From: Iris pallida
Lineage: Eukaryota > Streptophyta > Magnoliopsida > Asparagales > Iridaceae
Length of the DNA stretch: 64,000 bases
NCBI GenBank assembly: GCA_029216955.1
Contig: JANAVB010033217.1
Location: forward strand, 2,900,854 to 2,964,853
Direction of reading: 5' to 3'
How positions within the stretch are numbered: position 1 is the first letter of the stretch; every line of letters starts with the position of its first letter. The translations under genes and the position numbers were made by a program. Under the pieces are notes generated by a model. It saw only the letters and a program-made list of their open reading frames with translations, was not told the origin of the DNA and made no database searches. Positions 36,317 to 48,650 of this stretch are shown piece by piece.

Positions 36317-39300
36317 TGTCACGCCCCAGAACCAGAATACTGGAGAACGGAGGAATGACTCAGCTAGCTACGTATTACGGGTCGATGAATACCGTATAAT
36401 ACGATCAATGCTGTCTAACCAGACGAGGGGGTGCATACTACATAAAAGTCTTGCTATGGTCACTTTATATCTATTGTCTCAATCATTCAAGCAAAAAACA
36501 TAAATAGAGAACATGTAAGATAAAGCAGTAAGGCATCCCAAACGCTTAGTCAAAATGTCCTTGAGATCTGGCTTTACAAAATATAGCCAGATGATATAGC
36601 AAGTATGTACAATTGTTATCAGCTGCAGTCTGACTTAATTATAATTATGTAAAAGTAAGTGCAAGACAATCCGACTAACATGTCGGTGCCAAACGGCTAA
36701 GTATAAAGGTAAATAACAAAATGAGCGGTGAAGTAAGGAACCCACTCGAGTCCTCCTGCAATCATTCTCCTAGTGTTGACCATCCTGGAGGTAGAAGTAA
36801 GCTGAGTCCTCGGGAACCGGCTCTAAATCTGGCCATGCAAAACCAGAGAGGTTAGACCTCTAATAGCAAGTACCACAAGAAAGGACGATATGAAGGACTA
36901 AACCAGTAAGTAAAAGAATATAATAATAGATCTCTGCTTGCTACTAGGATTCACATCACATCACAACACTTCGAACCAACCTTCCAACCAAACAAGGACG
37001 GAAGTTGACCCGTCATGTCCTGACATTCTGATCATCCCAGTTAGGTAACAGAGTAGTACAGTACACAAACAAATTATCTTGAACGGCCAATCAAATCCTA
37101 CGGCTTGCTATTGTGAGTCCCAAGTTATCCTGGAATTATGCAAAATAGGGATTCCTCAGTTCTTACTATGTGCGAGCAAGGCTAGTCTATCCAGTCGATC
37201 AATTGCGCCAATCATGTAGTTAGACGAGTTCCAGCAGAACGCCCGCCGTTATAGCATGTACAATAATATAAGCAGATACCGTTCCCTGCTCGTGTGACAG
37301 ATTTACAGTATCTGTGGGAACCAGCCGGCCTGTCAGGCACTTAATAGTCCCAAGAGGGCTGCCATGTAAGAACTCGGGAATCCATTCTCTCCATGTCATC
37401 GTTATTTTATTCAACTTAATAGTCCCTACGTTGAGTGAAGTTCCATGCCGTGGATCATGGTCATTCAAATGAGTACTTTTGTACGGGGTACGATATGCGC
37501 AACTTTACAACGATACCCGTACGGCTATGTTGTAGGTCTTATATAGCATAATGCAACAATCAAATCTAACCACGGAGTAATCATGCCTTGACCATAAAGT
37601 ACACATGCTATTTTTGTAAGATAAGTAAATACTAAATAAATAAATAATTTGAAACCTGCATGTGCCCGTATGCCAATATTCGGGATCAGCCAGTCGATTA
37701 CAATAGTTCATTACATGAACGTGTCTCATTTATTCAATTCAATAAGATGACTAGCCAGTCCCTTAGTTCCAACTAGGAACGCATGATCAATTATTAGTCA
37801 ATGTCACAATCATTATCGATGGTGGCAAGGCATAAAAATCATTTAGTATTACATGGGGTCGAGCCTATAACTCCTCAGAGTTAAGTTCTAGTCATACTGG
37901 GTATCCATGAATCAATCAAGACACATGGCACATTCCACATAACAATTTGTATTAACAATATTAACATATCATGATTTATCAAGTTCATGCAAAAAGGCGT
38001 AAGGATTTAATAGAGGAACTATCATGCCATCATTAAATAATTAAGTTATAGAACAAATAGTAACACCCAGGTTAGAAAGTCACGCCAACAAGTCTAAGCT
38101 AAGGCCAAAAGTCACGCCAAGTCTAGTAGGAGTGAGCGTGTAACAGCGTGAGCGTGAAAAAGTAATTCACGCTGGCATGCACAGTGTGAGCGTGAAGGAA
38201 AATTCACGCAGACTCAAGTGAGCGTGAAAAGGTGACGGAAAATCTACGCACGCAAGGATGTGCGTGACTAATAATCCACGCACGCTCAAGGATGTGTGCG
38301 TGACTGAAAATACACGCACGCTCATGAGAACGTTAGCGTGACTAAAAATACACGCACGCTCATGAGAACGTTAGCGTGACTAAAAATACACGCACGCTCA
38401 TGAGAACGTTAGCGTGACTAAAAATACATGCACGCTCATGAGAACGTTAGCGTGACTAAAAATACACGCACGCTCATGAGAACGTTAGCGTGACTAAAAA
38501 TACACGCACGCTCATGAGAACGTTAGCGTGACTAAAAATACACGCTAACATGTAAGAACATGAGCGTGACCCAAAATCCACGCAGACTCGTAGAGACGTG
38601 TGCGTGACTAAAAATACACGCAGACACGTACAGACGTGTGCGTGACTAAAAATACACGCAAACACGTAACGACGTGTGCGTGACTGGGCTGATGTTTTAC
38701 GCGAGCACGTAAGAACGTGTGCGTACAACATTTCCCGAACTCCAAGTCCTATGGAGCCTTCGCTCCAGTGCCAAAATACACGCTAAGTTGGTGGACCAAA
38801 ACCCATGAACAGCCGAAATACACAAACTTAGATCTAGGGAAATTAAGCCACAGAAACCAAAAATGTCATGAACTAAACTCTCTCAGAATCATGAGAGGAA
38901 GAGAAATGAACCATAAAAATGGGTAATTGAGAAGCAAGTTTGCACTTGCCTTCTCCTTCTGCTGGTAGGTGGTGGGGAGTAATGAGAGGAAGAAGAAGAA
39001 GTAATGGTGAGAATGAAGTAATGAGGAGAGAGAAAGAGATGGAAGCTTTAAATAGGAAGGGTGGTGGTAGGTGGGGTATTGGGCCGGGTTTAAGGGGATC
39101 CAGCAAACCGAAACCCAATAACACTAAAGCAGCAAATAAAATGCAGGTAATAAAATTGCAGAAATATAATTGCAGAAATAAAATTTGCAGGAAATTAATT
39201 AACATAAAAATTTAAAGAGCAGATAATTAATTAACATGAAACTAAAGGAATTTAAATACAGAATAATACATGATAAATACTAACTAAATACACATGAGTT

Positions 39301-39342
39301 GTACATATATAAAAATACATATTTCGGAAACGGAGAGTGACA
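36317..39342 (-). repeat. 5' LTR of element A (right copy)
   Basis: Pairs with 28056-31119 base for base apart from scattered substitutions and one missing 38-bp unit (six core units at about 38310-38545). Confidence 0.93.
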
Positions 39343-39347
39343 GGGGC

Positions 39348-42185
39348 AGACATAGCCAGCTACGTATAATGAAATGGAATCCACATCATTATACGGTCAT
39401 GGCTGTCTAGATACATGAGGGTTTAACTACAATCCATCAGTCTCCTATGGTCATGAACAAACCTATTGTCTCAATCACAAGCAAGCAATAGTAGTTACAA
39501 GATGTCAGAGCACCAAATATATAATAGCAAGGCGTCCCATACATTACATATTAGATGATCATGAAGCTAGTCTTACAAAATGTCAGGACTAGCAAGAGTT
39601 TTTAGTCAATACATGATCAACCCTAGGATTTGTCAATCATGTTACAGCCCGTAGGCAGACAGTAAATAAGGTGCAATACGAGCTAACACGTGCTCGTCGG
39701 CTAAACGCCTCAAAAAAATAATTTTACAAATAGAGTGGAAGGACAAAAGAAACCCACTCGTTGCCCTGGTTACGTCTGGTGGTCACCATCGGACTGAAAG
39801 ACAGGTGGATCCTCTGGTGCTGCTCCGATATCTGGCCACACAAAACCAGCTGGGTCAGACCCCAGAAAGAGCAAGTGCCACAAAGGCGGTTTCACTTAGG
39901 AACTAAAACCAGCATATCACAAATAAATAGTTAAGGATAATAAATAAGAAATGATAATAATAGAGATAACAACAGTAAACTGAGTACGAGAAAACCATTC
40001 AAGTAGCCAGGTCACAACCCTTAAACCAAACAAGGACCGGGGTTGTAACCCTTCACCTGAATAGAAACCCGTCTCAAATACTATTGGTACAGTGAAGACA
40101 ATAAACGAAGAAAGGACACAGAACTGCTCCGGAAGCCAGTTATAACCCTTAAACCAAACAAGAACCGAGGTTGTAACCCTTCGCCTGAACAGAACTGAAC
40201 CCCTGATCTTTATTGTTGAGGCCGGTATAAATAATCATTGATAAGGTAACAAGACAATAAACGAAGAGAGGACACAGAACTGCTCCGGGAGCCAGGTTAC
40301 AACCTTTAAACCAAACAAAGACTGAGGTTGTAATCCTTCGCCTGAACAGAACTGGACCCCCGATCGTTATTGTTAAGGCAAGCATTAATAATCATGTCAT
40401 GTCACAATCTTGCACAAGATCAGGATAAGACTAAGCTGGAATAAACTCCATCCAATCAATCACGACCAATCAAGAGTACGGCTTGATACTTTTAACTAAC
40501 TAGAGTTATCACAGGCCTAGTTACTAGCAAGATGCAATGAGATTATCCTAACAGCCACAAGCCCTGCATACCATCCGGTTATCCAGGTCGAATGTCCGTT
40601 TAGGAAGAATGCAACACATGACTGTGTGCTGGAAATGTGTCCTACTCGTCGGTAGGCTACACGTCCACTGAATGCGCCCAGATAACGGGATTGCCTGTAG
40701 CTGGGAATCTCTTCATGACTACTGAATCATTCTAGTTAATTAGCCTTAGTCAATTTCAGTAGGTACCCCTGGCCGTGGTACTCAGGGGTCCCCGTCCTAG
40801 ACATGATGTAAGACAGTACTAGTTTATTTGTACAAACATAATCGCCTACGGTGTCCAGATCTTTCATACTAGTCATGTCAGGCTAGCTGTCGTAACAGCA
40901 GTTTACTTGTCAAGAGTGCGCCACAGCGGGCCACTATCGTGTTCTATTCTTATAATATCATGAATAAAAGAAACTTGCATAAAATAACTAGTAACATATT
41001 CTTGAAGCCAAGGAAAAGATCTACAACTTTCATGTTTTGAGTTTTTCAAGATTCTAACTACAAAACAACTTAAATAGGCAAAAACAGTAAAATAGAGCAA
41101 TTCTGGCGCATGGGATTCCTGCACAAATCGGCGCATGGGATTCCTGCGCAAATCGGCGCATGGGATTCCTGCACAAATCGGCGCATGGGATTCCTGCGCA
41201 AATCGGCGCATGGGATTCCTGCACAATCGGCGCATGGAATTCCTGCACAAATCGGCGCATGGGATTCCTACACAATCGGCGCATGGGATTCCTGTACAAA
41301 TCGACGCATGGGATTCCTGCACAAATCGACGCATGGGATTCCTGCACAAATCGGCGCATGGGATTCCTGCACAAATCGGTGCATGGGATTCCTGCACAAA
41401 TCGGTGCATGGGAAACTCACGTTGCGTCTTCAATACATGCGCGTAGGGAACCTACGCGCATGACACGCTCGGAGTTAAGGGATGCATTGCCGGGACTTCA
41501 CGGCGCATGGCCTCCCGACGCATGGCCTTCCGGGCGCATGAGGTTCCCGGCGTATGGGGTTCATCGTCCCCAAACAGCAAGTTCAGCCATGAAAGTTCCA
41601 AAAACTTGCCATGGCCATAACTTCCTCATCCGAAGTCAAAATCAAGCGAAACAAAAGCCAAAACTGCATGAAATTTAATTCTCTACAACATGGAACCACT
41701 AGTTTTTGGAAATACCAAGTTTTTAGAGATCAAAACAAAAAAACTAAATAAGAAGGAACTTAAAACTTAGATCTACAAAAATATAACCATCAAAACCGAA
41801 AACTTCCAGTTCTAAAGAGGCTTAGAATCTAGTAAGGAAGAGAATGGAACAATAAAACATGAGATCCATTATAAAGCAAGTTTGCACTTACCTAGCTCTC
41901 TTTCCTGGTAGGTGGAAGAGTAAACGGTGGAGAAGAAGAAGTGAAGGAGAAGAATAAATGAAGAGAGAGAGATTTAGGTGGAAATATAAATGAGGATGGT
42001 GGTGGTAGGTGGGGGTTTTCTTTTGGTTCATGATGAACCCAAAAGCAAACCAAACCAAGCTAAGCCGAACCAAGCTAAGCCATATCCAATGACACGCCAA
42101 AATAACCATGCAGGAAAATACGCAATACGAGTCAAGAATACGTACACATATACCAAGATACGTAATACGAACTATAGGCATTACA
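39348..42185 (-). mobile_element. Solo LTR B, main part
   Basis: Continues LTR B after element A and its GGGGC duplication. It is recognisably related to LTR A in its first part (CATAGCCAGCTACGTATAATG against the LTR A equivalent) but diverged. It ends ...GGCATTACA at 42185, followed by AGGCC (42186-42190), the repeat of 28013-28017. Together with 28018-28055 it makes a 2876-bp LTR with TG...CA ends and no internal region, so a solo LTR left by recombination. It contains a 25-bp minisatellite at 41105-41414. No genes. Confidence 0.88.
41105..41414. repeat. 25-bp minisatellite with GCGCATG in solo LTR B
   Basis: Twelve full units and one partial unit, each beginning CGGCGCATGGGATTCCTG and ending CACAAAT, two of them 24 bp. 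Frames of 100-176 codons on both strands (MRRFVQESHAP, MGFLHKSAHGI) are translations of the repeat. A 10-bp palindrome pair (TGCGCGTAGG GAA CCTACGCGCA) follows at about 41437-41460. Confidence 0.95.
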
Positions 42186-42190
42186 AGGCC

Positions 42191-43728
42191 ACATGCTGAG
42201 GCATAATTATGGTGGTGCTTGGATTAACTACTCTGAGGCTCCGGACGAGAGGAATGCCTTCTGGTTTGCGCGCTCCAAGGTTAAAATATATTTGCTTTTA
42301 ACATGAATCATATAATTTTTGTATATTATATATAACTGATAAATATTTGGTTTGCGCTCTTCTAGGATATATTTTTCTATCCACTGCACCGGACCGAGCT
42401 TATCGAGGGGATGTTTCCTGCCGTCGCTGCCAAGCTGATCCGCGACTCTATCAATGATCAGAAGGATGGTGATCGTGCCGAAAAGCCGATCCAAGGTTGG
42501 ATCACCCCTGATCAATGGAATACGATGAAGGCTCGATTCGAGGAGCCAAAGTACAAGGAGAAGTCAGAGAAGGCCAAGGCGGCTAGGCAACATGCCTCGA
42601 AGTGGTGCGGTGGGTCGATTCCGATGATAGAATATTTTCGTCGTCTGGTATGTCTTCCTCTTTTAGAAATATTATTTTAATGCAAAACCGATAAATTATT
42701 ACTAAGATAATATACTTAATTACATATAAGGAAGGTCGATAACGTCGACATGGTGACCATCTTCCTGGCCACCCATCGTCGCGGTGTTGACCTTATTGAC
42801 GAGAGGGCCGAACAGACTTATGTAAGTATTACAATACGTTATCTTAATTTAATACTTCGTGTCAATTTTAATATAACTTAGTAAATATGATGCAAATAAA
42901 TATTCATGTAGTTAGTAATAATAAGTACATTAATTAGAAATTAGAAATAATAAGTACATTAATTAGAAATTAGTAATATTAAGTACATTAATTAGAAATT
43001 AGAAGTTAGTAATAATAAGTACTTTCTAGGCCGAGTATCAGAGGCTGCGGAAATGGACGGCTGCTAGTGCACCTGATGCAGGAGAGGCCGGTACTTCCTT
43101 GCAGCCCACTCAAGCTCTGTCGGAGGACGAGCTGTGGATTGCCGCCGCTGGTGGACTCCGTAGGGGTACGTACTACGGTACGGAATTCTATGGCATCCTA
43201 GTTGCGACCCAGTCCTCTAGGACATCTCCTGCTAGTGTGCATGGTCCACAGCCGTCCCAGGAGTCTGCCCGAGTCCACCAGATGATGGAGTCTCTCCGTG
43301 ATGACCTGCTACGACTGATCGAGGAGCAGTCTCAGCACGAAGATCCTGCGTTGCTAGCACGATTGGATGCGCTCGACCGTGACATTATGGACCTCAGGAA
43401 GACGACTGAGAGAACAGAGCGCACCGTTGGAGGGTTAGAGCGCATGGTCACGGAGCTGCAGACAGGACATATGACCATGGCCGAGAGGATGAGATTGACG
43501 CAGGAGTCGATGGTCGAGAGCAGTGATAGAATGTTATCTATCATGGATTCATACCACCAGCGACTTACAGCGTTGGAGCGTGCTGGTCTTCCGGGTGTGC
43601 CTTTATCGTCGTCGACTCCGCCGCCTCTACCGACGTCACTGGCTCCATCGGTATCGATTTCACGTGAGGAATATGAGTTGTTCTTATCCCTTCGTCGCGG
43701 CGGTGCCCCTTCTGTACCAGATTCCTAG
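42191..43728 (+). CDS. CACTA-1 second gene (Transposase_24 type), exons 2b-5
   Basis: Exon 2 resumes at 42191 and ends at 42279. Exons 3 (42366-42647), 4 (42735-42821) and 5 (43030-43728) follow, all with GT...AG introns and lengths that keep the frame. Joined with 27500-28017 the coding sequence is 1593 nt, 530 codons plus stop. Family features: GGAWINYSEAP, WITPDQWNTMKARF, FLATHRRG, the GGLRRGTYYG block near the start of exon 5, and a C-terminal heptad-rich coiled coil (SLRDDLLRLIEE ... RLTALERAG). The gene is intact apart from the nested insertion in exon 2. Confidence 0.85.
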
Positions 43729-43794
43729 TAGTCCTAGTTAGGACTGTTTCTGTGTTTGTTTCATTCTTTGTTTGTGACTTGGATATTTGTTGGT

Positions 43795-43945
43795 TGTGTA
43801 GATTTGGATACTTGGTTGTTTGGATACTTGGTTATTTGGATACTTGGTTATTTGGATATTTGGTTATTTGGATATTTGGTTATTTGGTTAGTTGTTGTGT
43901 GATTGTTGTAAACTTGGTTATTTGGATATTTGGTTATTCGCAATT
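43795..43945. repeat. Minisatellite of TTGGATATTTGGTTAT type in the CACTA-1 3' UTR
   Basis: Units of about 16-18 bp (TTGGATACTTGGTTATTT and variants), seven to eight copies just after the second gene's stop codon. Confidence 0.85.
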
Positions 43946-44100
43946 ATCGACATCAAGTATACAAACTTGGTTAGTTGTGTACAGCGAGAAATGGACATTC
44001 TATGATTGTTTGGATCCTATTCTACAGTGAAAAATGGTTATCTTTTTAAACTGCAGAGAGAAATGGACATTCTGTATTTTATTTTTTATTTTTTTTTCAG

Positions 44101-44580
44101 ACTTCGCGACGTTTACCGACGTACACCGACGTACATTTACGTCAGTAAACGTCGGTAAATATGCGATATTATCCAGTTTACCGACGTTTTAGCGACGTTA
44201 TAATATGTCGAAAAATGTCGGTAAACGTCGGTGCACGTCGGTAATATTCCCAGGAATTTCCAGGATTTACCGACGTTTAGCGACTTTGAACATGTCACTA
44301 AACCACCGACGATTCGTCGGTAATACGTCGGTAATTTACCGACGCGTAGCGATACGCAGTAATACGTCGCTAATCTACCGACGTCACGACGGTAGACGTC
44401 GGCATATACCGACGTATATATACGTCGGCAAACGTCGATAATTGCGACGTTTGACGACGTTTAGAAGATTAGCGACTTACATTTTAGCAACTATCACGAA
44501 ACGTCGGTAATTCCGTCGCTAAGTATCTTTAGCGACGAAATTTGTCGTTTTAGCGACGTCTTTATGCGTCGCTAAAACGA
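44101..44580. promoter_or_regulatory. CACTA-1 3' subterminal repeats
   Basis: Dozens of TACCGACG / CGTCGGTAA words on both strands, changing to TAGCGACG / CGTCGCTAA in the last 120 bp before the terminus. The 5' side uses almost only the GCGACG form, so the two ends differ. Binding by the element's own protein is inferred from En/Spm. Confidence 0.8.
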
Positions 44581-46880
44581 CTTATTCTGGTAGTGCGGGT
44601 TGTTAAGGAAATTCGGTTATCGGAGAGGAATTTGTTTATCCTAATTAGCCGGTTAAAACCATATTCAAAGTTTTGACGCCCAAATTTAGGGCATTTTTTT
44701 TATGCCCTACTTTGGGGCGCAACGGTACCCAATTTACAATTTCACCAAATTTTGTTTCTTTTATTCAATTCTTAAAAACTTCTATGCTCATGATGCAATT
44801 TTCCGCTTTATAAACATTCCAAATTTGGATGTATTGAGAATTTTTATTTTTTTCCTTCCATTTATATCCTTGTCAAAAAATATAACCACGACTACTAATA
44901 TCCTACTATATTTTTTTTTCTCATCTTTGTTTCTCTTGAGACCACATTTGACGGCTACTTCCTCCAAAAGATAAGTACTTTTAAATTTTTCGGTCCGTTT
45001 GATAGGGTAGTGAATACTTTGCTCACAACATTTATGATTTATTGCCTGTCAAAGCATTATATGCTTGCAAATTATATAAGTGTATAAGATATTATTTGAA
45101 AGAGCAATGACATGCTATATGTTTGGGATATATGTGCATATAAGTAATATTGTCATTTTAGAAAAACTTTTAGAATCGTTCATTAATAAATTACCAAATG
45201 TGAGTTAGATTGGTTTAAAAGTCGCTATTTAAAACCATCGAAAATTGGATCCTTCATAACCATTCATAACACCTCGTAACCGCTACCCTAGATTAAGAGG
45301 ACAAATTATATACCATATATTTAAGAAATATAAATTTTATATTAGAGATTTTTAAAGTTTTTAGAAGTTAGAGGAGCAATCCCCAAGTTAAGGTAGCTCT
45401 ATTCTTGAGGACATATGGCGCTATACGTAGGTAGTGTTGATGTTGGGTGGGATTTCCAATTATATGGAGAACAGGTCAGAGTGTGGGAAAGCGCCATCCG
45501 TGTGTCGAAAAAGTTCGGGAACTGAAAGACAATATAGGTTGGCGTGATTTGAGCGTGTATCAGACATATTAGAAAAAGTTGTATCAGTGTAACGATGTAT
45601 CGTCGGTATACCACTACTGGTACACCATCGATACATTAGTGAAAAGCATATTTGTTCAAGCACTGTTCTGACTAAAAATGTCCATTTTTTGGTATATTAT
45701 CGGTATATCGCTTCCAATATATCATCGGTATATCGTTAGAGACAATTTTTAGTATTTTATTAACACCGTTGGAACATGATCAACTGTCCAGATCTTTTCG
45801 ATAGTTTGCTGCTTTAAATTAGTGTTTTCTAACCCTAAACTCAACACACTACAATTTAAGGAGAGAGTTTTTCAAATGATGCAATTTTCTAAGGAGAGGA
45901 AGAGGTGATTCAGAATTTCAAGGGTTGATTTGAAAAGAGATCGCTTTGAGAAGTTCTTCAGTGGTTCTTTCTCGTTTTCTCGTCTTTGGTAATCCTTTTG
46001 TACTCGTCGTAATCTATATGAAATATTGCGGTGATCCGTGTGAATCAGTGTAGGAGTTTGTAAAAGAGTTGGTATATTTCTTTTGTTCTGTTAGTGGAGG
46101 TTTTTTTGGACTGGACTCCAATCGTCCCATAATTTTTTTACCATAATTTTTCACATTAAAATCATTATATTTGTGTTGTGTTTTTGTGTGTCAATTTTGA
46201 CGTATTTGAAATTTGTGCGATTTTTTTTTGGGTCCTCACCAAATTCTCTCGATTTGGTTGATGATTTTCCGCATTCGTTCCCAACAAATCGTTCAATGGA
46301 TGGATGGATGATATACGAAATGGTAACTCAAAACTTTTGAATCCTTTTCATGTCTTATAGAATTTTGAGTAAAAGTTGACAGGATGAAAAGCCACACCGA
46401 AAGTATGGTTTCTTTCACATGCACTTTGAGAGAGAGAGAGAGAGAGCGCATTGCCATTGGAGGAAGGTTGCGAGAGGGAACCTAACTTCCCCGTGAAACA
46501 AAAATCCATGCTGCGGAGTTCATGCATACGCTAACGTTCTCCTCACCACTCATAGAGACGAGGAGCAAAACAAAGCTTCAAATGGAGTGGGCATTGTCCA
46601 AAGTTTCCTTTTAAGCAGAAGATGATAAAATTCTTGACAGTAAGTAATTTTCTGTTTTAGTTGCTACAAATATTTACAAGGTCTTGTCATGGTCGATAGA
46701 GACTTGGTTGGTGCGCTTGTGCGCATCTATCATATGTCAAGTCTTAGGATGAGAAAGAAGCGCATGAGAGCCAATCTGGGGCAGACAAGACATATGGAGA
46801 TCCGGGACAGATCACCGGCCATTGAAAACTTCAACACTCATGTGTTCCATCACGGAAAAATTGGACCACCTTGTCAATCA

Positions 46881-46995
46881 GTGGTAAAGTGCTCAGTTGG
46901 ATTCTAATGCGGTTAAGTGGTAAAAGTTGAGTTGCTCACTTGGATTCTAATGCGGTTAAGTGATAAAGTGCTCATTTGGATTCTAATGTGGTTAA
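46881..46995. repeat. Threefold tandem repeat
   Basis: TTGGATTCTAATGCGGTTAA, preceded by a GTGCTCA/TTGCTCA word, occurs three times in about 115 bp. Confidence 0.8.
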
Positions 46996-48410
46996 CATAT
47001 TTACTAATTAACATTTTATATGAGTACTTTCATCCGTACATTTATCAATATATTTTTTATATTTACCAATATACATTTTAAGTAAAAAATACATATAAAA
47101 ATATGATGTTAAGAGTGTCCATGTAAAATACATATTTGTTGATATATTAACATGTTAACATAACATATCTAGTCATTTGGACACATTTTAACATAACCCA
47201 TCCGGAATCGGATTCGTATAGATCATGATTCAAGTTTAAGATCTAGAACTACCATCCTTTTTGGATACAAATAATGTTTAATTAACGAATTGGCCTATCG
47301 GGACTCGAGTTTGGATATTTTCTTTGTTATCCAAATCGTACCCATAAACTAGAGAGTATAGCCAGGTTATCAGGTATGGATTCGTAACTTGAAATTACCT
47401 CATTTTCTATATTAAAAAAATTAAAATGGGCAACAACATAGTCGGTTTATAGCTTTTGAAGGCCCTGAACAAATTATCAATCGATGCCTCTTTATGACAT
47501 TTCCGCTTTTTTTTTTTAAAGTAAAAAAAAAATACAAGCAGGACATGAAGAGTAGACTGTCGAAGAGAAAAACAATACCGACAATGATAAAGCATTATAA
47601 CAATAAAAAAGGAATAATCATTCAAACAAAATAATACTTTCAAGAACTAAAATATTATCTTTTTAATCTTCATCCTCCACATGGTTCATCTCCAATCTTG
47701 GAATACATTTCATCATCCCAAATTAAAACTAGTGTATCAAATTCTTGTATTAAAAATACATTATTAAAAAAAAAATACAACAAGAACCCTAGAAGAAGAC
47801 AAATTCTTATTTCAACTTCTAGTAACAATGCATCAAGCATACCAAAACAAGCCAAAGACTCAATTGGTTTACAATTTTTCTTTTTGAAATGAACCGTCTT
47901 TCTCTCTTGTCATGATCTCAAGATCTACAACAACAAAATGAACCAAAGATTGTAAATTCCATTACTATTATAATTAAGAAGAGAATTTTTTTTTTTTAAA
48001 GTTTTTATATTGTATTTAAATAAAACTATATATGAATAGACTTGGATATTTATTTTGGTAAATGTGGGCTATGCCCTTCTCCTGGTTGCCCTGGGCGTGA
48101 CGATGGGAGTTCGATTAGGAAAGTTTATTGGTATATTTTTTTTTGTTTATTTGAATTTGTAACATGAATATTCTTCTTTTACAACCTTATGTGACGAATT
48201 AACCATCTCTCATAATAACATATTCAGTGTCCAACGTTTGTAACTCAAGTAGAAAGCAACATGTGTTGGATTGTATCTCATTTTCGATTGAGCGCTATAA
48301 AAAGGAGGTGACATGTTATTGGTAATTTAATCCCACATCGGATAGAATGTGGGATCATGAAATATACACAATTGGAATTGGTTTAGGCCATACATGAAAA
48401 TTCTCTTATA

Positions 48411-48650
48411 ATTAAGACATATTGGTCCAATTCAATATCGCACCTCATTAGTCAACTCCGGTTACGAGGCTGTTTTGGACGGCTCTAATTGGTTTGAGAT
48501 GGATGACCATAAACGTTTATGGTGCTAAGATTGTTCGGCCTAGCAGGAAAAAGGGGAAGATTTTTCTTTTAAGGCATATGGACCCAATTCAATATCATAC
48601 CTCATGGGCTAGCTGGCCAACTTCGGTTCGGGTTACACCATGTTTCCAAC
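48411..48650. repeat. Duplicated segment, possibly LTR/TRIM-derived
   Basis: CCAATTCAATATCGCACCTC at about 48415 and CCAATTCAATATCATACCTC at about 48575, each followed by a related stretch ending CGGTT. Upstream is a short inverted pair, ATCCCACATCGG/GAATGTGGGAT (48330-48356), reminiscent of small LTR elements. The element is not defined. Confidence 0.5.

Larger units (their letters stand above)
28056..39342 (-). mobile_element. Full-length Tekay/Del-like Ty3/gypsy element A with GGGGC target duplication
   Basis: LTRs at 28056-31119 (3064 bp) and 36317-39342 (3026 bp), both TGTCACGCC...GGAGTGACA, enclose 5197 bp coding on the minus strand for gag, zinc knuckles, protease, RT, RNase H and integrase with a chromodomain-like tail, in the gypsy order. 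GGGGC flanks both ends (28051-28055, 39343-39347). The LTRs are nearly identical by eye, with scattered transitions and one 38-bp repeat-unit difference, so insertion is fairly recent. Six TAG codons in the polyprotein make it non-autonomous. Confidence 0.95.
21593..44595 (+). mobile_element. Complete CACTA (En/Spm) element, CACTA-1, with nested retrotransposons
   Basis: The 5' end CACTACTAAAATAAGTC and the 3' end (reverse complement CACTACCAGAATAAGTC) are inverted repeats. They are flanked by CGG at 21590-21592 and 44596-44598, the 3-bp duplication typical of CACTA elements. Inside are subterminal repeats at both ends, a tnp2-type gene (23685-27293) and a Transposase_24-type gene (27500-43728). 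Without the nested insertion (28018-42190) the element is about 8.8 kb, within the usual range. One TAG in the tnp2 gene and the insertion in the second gene make autonomous activity unlikely today. Confidence 0.93.

Noticed and set aside
40903..41678. Several 100-176 codon frames
   Set aside because: 25-bp minisatellite read in different frames; unit length not a multiple of three.
46689..46907. 72-codon frame MVDRDLVGALVRIY
   Set aside because: No family match, promoter or splice support; runs into a tandem repeat.
48330..48360. Cassandra-type TRIM
   Set aside because: A CCCACATCGG-type pair is present but no 5S-like promoter is seen.
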